Position numbers and translations under genes: made by a program
Assembly: GCA_013334735.1 (NCBI GenBank)
Contig: JAAXXA010000013.1
Location: forward strand, 1 to 16,339
Source: Bacteroidota bacterium
GTDB lineage: Bacteria > Bacteroidota > Bacteroidia > Bacteroidales > CG2-30-32-10
Length of the DNA stretch: 16,339 nucleotides
Direction of reading: 5' to 3'
The notes under the pieces: generated by a model
What the model saw: only the letters and a program-made list of their open reading frames with translations
Databases searched by the model: none
Told to the model about the DNA's origin: nothing
Shown: one piece after another, positions 7,225 through 13,659 of the stretch
Layout of the letters: every line of letters begins with the position of its first letter
How positions within the stretch are numbered: position 1 is the stretch's first letter

Positions 7225-7252
7225 CTTGTAACTTATGCCTTGTAACTTATGC
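7225..7252 (+). repeat. Two 14-bp tandem repeats in the spacer after the mlaD-like gene
   Basis: CTTGTAACTTATGC occurs twice without change at 7225-7238 and 7239-7252. Its two halves, CTTGTAA and CTTATGC, are related heptamers. The same words, with one inserted base, build the array at 3736-3780. Confidence 0.9.
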
Positions 7253-7265
7253 CTAATATAATATA

Positions 7266-9107
7266 ATGTGGTTCAAAAATATTTTCATACTTTTTTTTGT
7301 TTCATTTTTAATGAATGATTTTGCATTTGCCCAACAAACAGGAGCCAGAAAAGATTCAACTAAATTTTATAAAAATATTGAGACCTATTCGCAACGAAGC
7401 AAATTTACTAAGTTTATATATAGCTTAATTTTTAAACCTATTGCAAGTAACTCAAAAAAAAAAGAAGTTAAAAAGAAAGTATCTAAAAAACAAATACAAA
7501 AACCATACAGCGCCTTTGAAGGAAAGACTATCCGACATATAAATATTATAATATTAGATCCGTTTGGCTATTCACTTGCTGATACCATTGTAAAATCACA
7601 AAACTTTTTATCTAAAACAGGAAATAAATTGCATGTTAAAACTCAGCTTACAACCATCCGCAATTTACTACTTATCCGGCAAAACCAGATATTCGATTCA
7701 TTGCTTGTAAAAGAATCTGAACGACTAATTCGCAGTCAGGTATATATACAAGATGTTTCGTTTTTTGTAATAACTACTACAAAAAATTCGGACTCGGTTG
7801 ACATTTTTATTCGTGAATTAGACAAATGGAGTATTACTTTTGGCGCTTCTTTTTCCGGCTCGCTTGTTTCGATAAAATTGAATGATAAAAATTTTTTAGG
7901 ATTCGGGCACGAGTTTAAAAATGCCTATTCATGGTATCATACTACAGGTGGTCAAGCATACAATACAAATTATTTTATTCCCAACATTCACAATACCTAT
8001 ATTAATTCGACTCTACATTATGACAAAAATGAATTCGGAAATTTTATCAGGAGTTTTGCAATTGATCGACCGTTTTTTTCGCCCTTTGCAAAGTGGGCGG
8101 GTGGTGTAAATTTTACTCAGCAATTTCGCAATGATTCTATTCGCAATAGCAATTCATTTTTCATACCGCAGAGATTAAAATTTAATTCGCAAGATTATTG
8201 GGTAGGTAATGCAATGCAAATATTCAAAGGTAATACGGAAAATATTCGTACAACTAATTTTGTTTCTACCGTACGTTTTTTACGAATCCGTTATCTCGAA
8301 AAACCAATTGCAATGTTTGATACTCTACATGCTTATTCTGACGAAAATTTTTATCTGGCAGGAATAGGTATCTCAACACGAAAATATGTACAGGATAAAT
8401 TTATTTTTAATTATGGTGTTACCGAAGATGTGCCCGTTGGCAATGTTTATGGACTGACAGTCGGTTATCAAGTGAAAAATAATATCGGTCGTTTGTATGC
8501 AGGCATACGTTTTTCTTTTGGCAATTATAATGAGTGGGGTTACTTAAGCTATAACATAGAATACGGAACTTTTTTTCATGCATCGCATGCTGAGCAAGGT
8601 ACTTTTACGGCAGGTATAAATTATTTTACCGGATTATTTGAAATAGGAAAATGGAAATTCAGACAATATGTAAAACCAATGCTTACCGTGGGAATAAATC
8701 GTTTTCCTTATGAAAATATAACTATCAACGATGAAAATTTTGTAAGAAGTTTTAGCTCTTCCTCTTTAACGGGTACAAAAAAAATTGTTTTAACACTCCA
8801 AACACAGTCGTATTCTCCATGGAATGTTTTAGGATTCCGTTTCGGACCTTACCTTATTTATTCTCTTGGAATTCTTGGCAATGATGCATCAGGATTTAAA
8901 AACAGCAAAATATATTCACTAATAGGGCTGGGAGTTTTAATTAAAAATGAATATTTAATATTTAATACTTTTCAATTTTCAATTTCATTTTTTCCAATAA
9001 TTCCGGGAATAGGAACAAACATTTTAAAAACAAACTCATTTAAAACAAATGATTTCGGTTTTCGTGATTTTGAAATTGGAAAACCGTCAGTAATTGTATT
9101 TCAATAA
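7266..9107 (+). CDS. Outer-membrane beta-barrel protein with POTRA-like N-terminal region (BamA/TamA-like)
   Basis: 613 residues. Signal peptide MWFKNIFILFFVSFLMNDFAFA, then a Lys-rich linker (KKKEVKKKVSKKQ, about 64-76). About residues 83-190 resemble a POTRA-like fold: FEGKTIRHINIIILDPFGYS, LTTIRNLLLIRQNQIFDSLL, then RLIRSQVYIQDVSFFV and DSVDIFIRELDKWSI. The rest to the C-terminus is a long series of alternating amphipathic and aromatic strands, consistent with a beta barrel in the outer membrane. Known relatives are Omp85-type proteins (BamA/TamA). I infer from position (57 bp behind mlaD, same strand) that it could be the outer-membrane partner of the lipid transporter. The family assignment is moderate; the operon position is clear. 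Confidence 0.6.
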   Translation: MWFKNIFILFFVSFLMNDFAFAQQTGARKDSTKFYKNIETYSQRSKFTKFIYSLIFKPIASNSKKKEVKKKVSKKQIQKPYSAFEGKTIRHINIIILDPFGYSLADTIVKSQNFLSKTGNKLHVKTQLTTIRNLLLIRQNQIFDSLLVKESERLIRSQVYIQDVSFFVITTTKNSDSVDIFIRELDKWSITFGASFSGSLVSIKLNDKNFLGFGHEFKNAYSWYHTTGGQAYNTNYFIPNIHNTYINSTLHYDKNEFGNFIRSFAIDRPFFSPFAKWAGGVNFTQQFRNDSIRNSNSFFIPQRLKFNSQDYWVGNAMQIFKGNTENIRTTNFVSTVRFLRIRYLEKPIAMFDTLHAYSDENFYLAGIGISTRKYVQDKFIFNYGVTEDVPVGNVYGLTVGYQVKNNIGRLYAGIRFSFGNYNEWGYLSYNIEYGTFFHASHAEQGTFTAGINYFTGLFEIGKWKFRQYVKPMLTVGINRFPYENITINDENFVRSFSSSSLTGTKKIVLTLQTQSYSPWNVLGFRFGPYLIYSLGILGNDASGFKNSKIYSLIGLGVLIKNEYLIFNTFQFSISFFPIIPGIGTNILKTNSFKTNDFGFRDFEIGKPSVIVFQ

Positions 9108-9118
9108 AAAAAACAAAA

Positions 9119-10006
9119 ATGAAAAAAATTGCAAAAAAAATAGCTTATCTTTTCAAAGAAACCTTGAACGGATTTATTGACGACAATGCCGTAAAGTTAA
9201 GCGCAGCTCTGTCATATTACACCATTTTCTCTTTGCCGCCTCTGCTTATCCTCATCATTAGCTTAAGCGGATTCTTTTTCGGCGCCGAAGCTGTACGTGG
9301 CGAAATATTCGGGCAGATCAACGGGTTGGTAGGTAACGATGCCGCTCTGCAAATCCAGGAAACAATTAAAAATGTAAAACTTTCAAACAGCAATACATTT
9401 GCAACAATTATAAGTGTAATAATTTTAATAATAGGGGCATCCGGAGTGTTTGCCGAGATTCAGGATTCCATAAATTATATTTGGGGCATCAAAGCAAAGC
9501 CCAAACGCGGATTAATAAAATTTATTAAAAACCGCCTCATGTCATTCTCCATGATTGGTTCCGTTGGATTTTTATTATTAGTTGGTTTGATTATTAATTC
9601 TTTAATGGATATCCTAAGCAAAAGCTTAGCGGCGCATTTTCCAATAGACACAATTTATTTATTCTATGTAATTAACATACTTATTGTGTTTATTATAATC
9701 ACACTATTATTTACAGTTATTTTTAAAACATTGCCCGATGGTAAAGTGGTTATGCGCGATTGCATAATTGGGGCTTCCTTTACTGCTTTTCTTTTTATGA
9801 TAGGTAAATTTGCTATAGGAGCTTACCTTGCGCGTTTCGCTGTCGCTTCCGCTTATGGTGCCGCCGGTTCGGTTATTTTGATTCTTGTGTGGGTGTATTA
9901 TTCAGCCATTATACTATATTTCGGCGCCGAATTTACCAAAGTATTTGCAATTACTCACGGGCAAAAAATAATTCCCTATGAATATTCTGTTAAGGTAAAA
10001 AAATAA
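9119..10006 (+). CDS. YihY/BrkB family inner-membrane protein
   Basis: 295 residues with about six membrane helices (near 28-54, 93-113, 140-165, 179-206, 214-238 and 247-273). Hallmarks of the YihY/virulence factor BrkB family (once misnamed ribonuclease BN) are visible: DDNAVKLSAALSYYTIFSLP, IIGASGVFAEIQDSINYIWG, LPDGKVVMRDCIIGASFTAF, and the C-terminal GSVILILVWVYYSAIILYFG followed by AEF. Biochemical function is not established; family members are linked to the envelope. It lies 11 bp behind the outer-membrane barrel gene, so it is probably the last gene of the operon. It converges with the response regulator gene, with only 10 bp between the stop codons. Confidence 0.92.
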   Translation: MKKIAKKIAYLFKETLNGFIDDNAVKLSAALSYYTIFSLPPLLILIISLSGFFFGAEAVRGEIFGQINGLVGNDAALQIQETIKNVKLSNSNTFATIISVIILIIGASGVFAEIQDSINYIWGIKAKPKRGLIKFIKNRLMSFSMIGSVGFLLLVGLIINSLMDILSKSLAAHFPIDTIYLFYVINILIVFIIITLLFTVIFKTLPDGKVVMRDCIIGASFTAFLFMIGKFAIGAYLARFAVASAYGAAGSVILILVWVYYSAIILYFGAEFTKVFAITHGQKIIPYEYSVKVKK

Positions 10007-10016
10007 AAAAATGATA

Positions 10017-10448
10017 TTACATCCTCTCCATATACCAACTCAGTTCCTTTTCCATTTTTTTGTAACGGAAAATAGTAGTGATAATTTTTTGTAAGCGTAT
10101 GAAGGCGGTTTCGCTTTTTACAACATAATCAAAAGCTCTGTGATGCATACAATTTATCGCTACATCAATTTTATCCTGACCGGATAACATCACAACGGGA
10201 ATATCAGGATTGAAAGCTTTAATTTTATCTAATGTTTCTATACCATTCATAGCGCTTTTACTAATGCCGTCAAGGAGATAATCCAAAATGATTACATCAG
10301 GGTTGTGAGATAAACTTTTCATACAAAGCTCACCTGTTGCGTATGTTTCAATAGTAAAGTCAGCATGCTGGAGAAATTCAATTTCTAACGACTTCAAAAA
10401 TACTGCATCATCATCCACCAGGAAAAGTTTTATTTTTTCGTCTTTCAT
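10017..10448 (-). CDS. Receiver-only response regulator
   Basis: 143 residues, a single CheY-like receiver domain with no output domain. Acidic pocket Asp12-Asp14 (LFLVDDDAVF), phospho-acceptor Asp56 (VIILDYLLDG), conserved Ser89 (VVMLSGQD) and Lys111 (DYVVKSE). A short helix follows to the end. It starts one base after the stop codon of the hybrid kinase gene (TAA A ATG), so translation is probably coupled and the kinase is its likely partner. Without a DNA-binding domain it may act by protein contact or as a phosphate shuttle in the relay. It is last in the AraC-kinase-receiver operon. Confidence 0.93.
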   Translation of the reverse strand: MKDEKIKLFLVDDDAVFLKSLEIEFLQHADFTIETYATGELCMKSLSHNPDVIILDYLLDGISKSAMNGIETLDKIKAFNPDIPVVMLSGQDKIDVAINCMHHRAFDYVVKSETAFIRLQKIITTIFRYKKMEKELSWYMERM

Positions 10449-10449
10449 T

Positions 10450-12816
10450 TTAGTTAGTCTGTTTAATATTGTTAAACTCTTCTTCTAATTCTTTACAAGC
10501 TTGCGCACAAATATTTTCGAGCTGTAGAACCAAGTCGGGTATCCCTTCGGTTTGTTGCTGTGTGCAAGCATATTCCTGAACTTTTTTTGCCATGTTTTCA
10601 AAATCTATGCTAATTCCCATTATAGCAAATGAGGGAATCATTTTATGCACTGCCACGTGCAATGAATGCCAATCTTTTTCCAGTAAACTTTGTTTCATTG
10701 CGCTTACTAAGGGAGGTGTTTGCTCGAGATAAAGTGAAATCATTTCCATCATCAATTTTGGATTTGATTTTGTACGATGGGTTAAATATTCCATGTCGGT
10801 GCATTTTAACTTTTTATTTTCACCGTTTCCATCGGTTTTATCTTCATTATATTTTATTTGTGACGGTTTCTTAACCAATCCGACTATTTTATTGTACAAT
10901 ATTCTTTCGTCAACGGGCTTTGCGATGTAATCATTCATTCCAACAGCTTTGCATTTTGCTAAATCAACTGTGGTTACATCGGCGGTTAAAGCTATGATTG
11001 GAATTTTAGAATTCATTGTATTGCGAATATATTCAGTAGCTTCAAATCCGTTCATTTCAGGCATCTGCAAGTCCATCAAAATAATATCATAAGATTTAGT
11101 TTGTAGTTTTTCAATGGCAATTTTTCCATTTGTAGCAATATCACGTTCAAATCCGAAATCATCCAAAAGTGTTTTCATTAGTAATTGATTAAGCGCGATG
11201 TCCTCAACTACAAGTACTTTTATGTTTTTAATTTCCGTATCCACTTCTATTATTTCCGTTTCTGAATCAGCCTTTTCTTTTGTTTTCAGAAAATTTAATA
11301 TAAAACTAAAAGTAGAACCCTCATTAACTTTACTTTTTACACTAATGCTTCCACCCTGTGGTTCCACCAATTGTTTAACTATTGAAAGTCCTAATCCTGT
11401 TCCCCCATATAATCTAGAAGTTCCACTGGTAGCCTGCCGGAAAGTTTCAAAAATATTTCCTATTTTACATTCAGCTATTCCAATTCCTGTATCGGCAATT
11501 GCAAATTCAATAGTTGCTTTCTCATCATCTTCATTCAGTAAACGAACACTTACAGTAATTTTTCCTTTTGTTGTAAACTTAACTGCATTACTTACCAAAT
11601 TAAGTATAATTTGATGCAAACGAACAGGATCGCCAACCAATACTTCAGGAATTTTATCATCGTATTCTTTAACCAGTTCCAAATTCTTTTCCTGAATTTT
11701 TGTTTCAAACAAATGAAGCATGGCTGATAAAGATGAAGCCATTTTAAAAGGTATTTGCTCAAATATCATCTTTCCGGCATCTACTTTTGCCAGATCAAGT
11801 ATATCGTTAATAAGAACTATTAACGCATCGCCACTCATTTTAATGGCTGTCAAATATTCTTTCTGTTTTGCCGACAAATCTGTTTTTAACAACACTTTTG
11901 TAAATCCGATAATAGCATTCATAGGTGTGCGAATTTCATGACTCATATTCGACAAAAATTGCTGTTTCGCTTTAACTGCATTTTCTGCTATTATTGTGGC
12001 TCTTTGAGCTTTACTTTTTTCTTCTTCTGCAATTCCTGTTGCCAACTCAGCAAATACCTTTGCCTCTAACATTTCATTTTCAATTCTTTTCTGGTCGGTA
12101 ATATCTCTTGCAACAATTACAACACCCAATACATTTCCCTGATCATCTTTATAAACAGATCCATTGCATAATACGTCGGTAAATCTGTGGTCGAGTATAG
12201 TTAATGGGTAATCTGCCACAAAACCTTTTGCGAAAACTTGTTTATAGCATTCCTGTGCTTTATCCGGTTCGGTAAAATAATCAAAGAAATCTGTGTTGAT
12301 TAATTTTTCGCGTAATAATCCAGTTACTTTTATTGAGGCATTATTAAAATCAGTAATTTTCCCTTCAGGGTTAATTGTAAATAATGGGTCGCGGCTCGCT
12401 TCAATAAGACTAAGCGAATATTGAGAAGCTAATTTTAAAGAATAGCTTAATGCTTCAAGTTCCTTATTTTCAATTTTCCGTTTTTCTTTTTCATCGTTTT
12501 GAAATACAAGTTCTTTGTTCGCTATGATTAACTCTTCTGCACGTTTTCCTTTTTCTTTGTTTTGAAATAAAAGTTCTTTGTTTGCAATGATTAATTCCGC
12601 TGCCCGTTTTTCTTTCTCATCGTCTTCAAATACAAGTTCTTTGTTTGCAATGCCTAACTCTTCTGCCCGTTTTCCTTTCTCTTTGTCTTGAAAGGCTAGT
12701 TCTTTACGAGCAATAATTAACTCTGATGCCAATTTTTCATTCTCTTCTTTTTGAAAGGCAAGTTCTTTTCGGGCAATGATTAATTCATCTGAATCCGTTT
12801 TTTTTATTTTAGCCAT
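10450..12816 (-). CDS. Hybrid sensor histidine kinase (coiled coil-PAS-HisKA-HATPase-REC-Hpt)
   Basis: 788 residues, apparently soluble (no signal peptide or membrane helix seen). Order: five 21-residue coiled-coil repeats (11-115, ELIIANKELxFQNxEKxKRA); a PAS domain (about 131-242, ending VVIVARDITDQKR); a helical linker; HisKA with phospho-His293 (MSHEIRTPMNAIIGF); an ATPase domain with N-box LNLVSNAVKF, G1 DTGIGI (442-447) and G2 GTGLGL (472-477); a receiver domain with Asp582 (IILMDLQMPEMNGF) and Lys in IAKPVD; and a C-terminal Hpt domain with His724 (AVHKMIPSF). All catalytic residues are present, so a complete His-Asp-His relay is encoded in one chain. The final Asp acceptor is probably the receiver protein encoded one base downstream. 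It lies 41 bp behind the AraC-type gene. Confidence 0.95.
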   Translation of the reverse strand: MAKIKKTDSDELIIARKELAFQKEENEKLASELIIARKELAFQDKEKGKRAEELGIANKELVFEDDEKEKRAAELIIANKELLFQNKEKGKRAEELIIANKELVFQNDEKEKRKIENKELEALSYSLKLASQYSLSLIEASRDPLFTINPEGKITDFNNASIKVTGLLREKLINTDFFDYFTEPDKAQECYKQVFAKGFVADYPLTILDHRFTDVLCNGSVYKDDQGNVLGVVIVARDITDQKRIENEMLEAKVFAELATGIAEEEKSKAQRATIIAENAVKAKQQFLSNMSHEIRTPMNAIIGFTKVLLKTDLSAKQKEYLTAIKMSGDALIVLINDILDLAKVDAGKMIFEQIPFKMASSLSAMLHLFETKIQEKNLELVKEYDDKIPEVLVGDPVRLHQIILNLVSNAVKFTTKGKITVSVRLLNEDDEKATIEFAIADTGIGIAECKIGNIFETFRQATSGTSRLYGGTGLGLSIVKQLVEPQGGSISVKSKVNEGSTFSFILNFLKTKEKADSETEIIEVDTEIKNIKVLVVEDIALNQLLMKTLLDDFGFERDIATNGKIAIEKLQTKSYDIILMDLQMPEMNGFEATEYIRNTMNSKIPIIALTADVTTVDLAKCKAVGMNDYIAKPVDERILYNKIVGLVKKPSQIKYNEDKTDGNGENKKLKCTDMEYLTHRTKSNPKLMMEMISLYLEQTPPLVSAMKQSLLEKDWHSLHVAVHKMIPSFAIMGISIDFENMAKKVQEYACTQQQTEGIPDLVLQLENICAQACKELEEEFNNIKQTN
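12472..12786 (-). repeat. Five 63-bp coding repeats (21 residues each) in the kinase N-terminus
   Basis: Residues 11-31, 32-52, 53-73, 74-94 and 95-115 are copies of one 21-residue (three-heptad) unit of the type ELIIANKELVFQN-DEKEKR. Units 2 and 4 share KEKGKRAE while 3 and 5 share DEKEKR, so a two-unit (126-bp) block seems to have been duplicated. The copies are diverged at the DNA level but readily aligned. Confidence 0.88.
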
Positions 12817-12857
12817 ATTATTTTTCGATATTTTTTCAGAACTGACAAATTTTTAAT

Positions 12858-13424
12858 TTAATTTCCAATTTCTTCAATCGGGTTCCGCCTTTTATCCTTC
12901 AATTGTTTAAAATGAGAAGGTGTAAGTCCCGTTACTTTTTTAAATTGATTTGATAAATGCGCAACACTGCTGTAATTAAGCTTCCATGCAATTTCCGTAA
13001 TATTTAACTCATCATATATAATCAATTCTTTTATCCTTTCAATTTTGTGTGAAATGATGAAATGTTCAATAGTAGTTCCTTGTACTTCTGAAAATAAATT
13101 TGCCAGATAAGTATAATCGTAATTTAATTTTTTGCTCAAAAAATCAGAAAAATTTACTTTTATTAATTCATCCGAATAATGAACCATTTCAATAATTGCA
13201 TTTTTAATTTTTTCAATCAACACAGCTCTTTTATCATCCATTAATTCAAGCCCTGAACTGAGTAAAGCAATTTTTAATTGCTCCCGTTCTTCATCCGAAA
13301 TATTTTCCATTATATCAACTTCACCCAGATCAACAACAACAAAGTGCAACCCAAGTTTTTTTAACTCTTCTTTAACCGCCATTTTACAGCGATTACTTAC
13401 CATGTATTTGATATATAACTTCAA
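12858..13424 (-). CDS. AraC-type transcriptional regulator (first gene of kinase operon)
   Basis: 188 residues from a TTG start at 13424; the next ATG, at 13403, would remove seven residues. The TTG start is preferred because the KLYIKYMVS N-terminus matches my recollection of this family of short Bacteroidota regulators. Residues 1-80 form a small N-terminal domain (RCKMAVKEELKKLGLHFVVV through LMDDKRAVLIEKIKN). Residues about 85-175 are the two helix-turn-helix units of an AraC domain: NYDYTYLANLFSEVQGTTIE, then NITEIAWKLNYSSVAHLSNQ, FKKVTGLTPSHF. It is highly similar to the partial regulator at the right edge. It is first in an operon with a hybrid kinase and a receiver protein but has no receiver domain itself. 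It lies about 25 nt behind promoter copy B, which suggests autoregulation. Confidence 0.9.
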   Translation of the reverse strand: MKLYIKYMVSNRCKMAVKEELKKLGLHFVVVDLGEVDIMENISDEEREQLKIALLSSGLELMDDKRAVLIEKIKNAIIEMVHYSDELIKVNFSDFLSKKLNYDYTYLANLFSEVQGTTIEHFIISHKIERIKELIIYDELNITEIAWKLNYSSVAHLSNQFKKVTGLTPSHFKQLKDKRRNPIEEIGN

Positions 13425-13454
13425 ATAATTTTACTTTTTAAATACATAAACAGA

Positions 13455-13523
13455 CAAAGTTACACTGCTTCAAATAGAAAAGTGTTATATAATTTTTTAA
13501 AAAAGTTACATAATTCACACATT
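13455..13523 (-). promoter_or_regulatory. AraC-type promoter copy B, driving the AraC-kinase-receiver operon
   Basis: Minus-strand reading: AATGTGTGAAT (13523-13513), TATGTAAC ending at 13505, 16 nt, ATAAC (13488-13484), 21 nt, then the -7 box TAACTTTG (13462-13455), a perfect match to TAnnTTTG. The half-sites are 21 bp apart, as in the other three copies. The predicted start near 13449 leaves a leader of about 25 nt. Confidence 0.6.
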
Positions 13524-13556
13524 TTCGGGTGTGATGAGTCTTTTGTGTTTGTAATG
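13515..13556 (-). pseudogene. Relic of an AraC-type gene: last 13 codons and stop
   Basis: The minus strand reads HYKHKRLITPENV then stop. The intact AraC-type gene at the right edge ends HLKHKRLITLDNV then stop. The DNA is about 36/39 identical between 13515-13553 and 15944-15982, much closer than to the 3' end of the neighbouring AraC gene (12858). No AraC coding sequence precedes it; the similarity stops at a GC-rich palindrome (13556-13579). It looks like the tail of a third paralogue left by deletion or rearrangement, retained together with the promoter element that overlaps its stop codon. Confidence 0.6.
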
Positions 13557-13579
13557 CCGACCTGTTCCGACATGTCGGC
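13556..13579. repeat. GC-rich palindrome between FISUMP gene and AraC relic
   Basis: GCCGAC (13556-13561) pairs GTCGGC (13574-13579) around a 12-nt loop; inside it CCGACATGTCGG (13567-13578) is a perfect 12-bp palindrome. No T-run follows on either strand, so a simple intrinsic terminator is unlikely. It marks the edge of the AraC relic. Confidence 0.55.
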
Positions 13580-13619
13580 GATGCAATAGATGTTAATTGC
13601 AATCTGCTTACTTTTCAGA

Positions 13620-13650
13620 TTGGACTATTACATATATGCTATCGGTATTA
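13620..13650. repeat. Palindromic-element half copy just after the FISUMP stop
   Basis: 31 bp, 27 identical to 15532-15562 in direct orientation: it shares TTGGACTATTACATAT at the start and TATCGGTATTA at the end, with four consecutive differing bases in between. It begins 9 bp beyond the FISUMP stop codon. It is one arm of the full palindrome found near the other end of the gene. Confidence 0.75.
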
Positions 13651-13659
13651 TTGGAATAA

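Noticed and set aside
13556..13579. GC-rich palindrome as an intrinsic terminator of the FISUMP gene
   Set aside because: No T-run follows the stem on either strand; recorded only as a palindrome.
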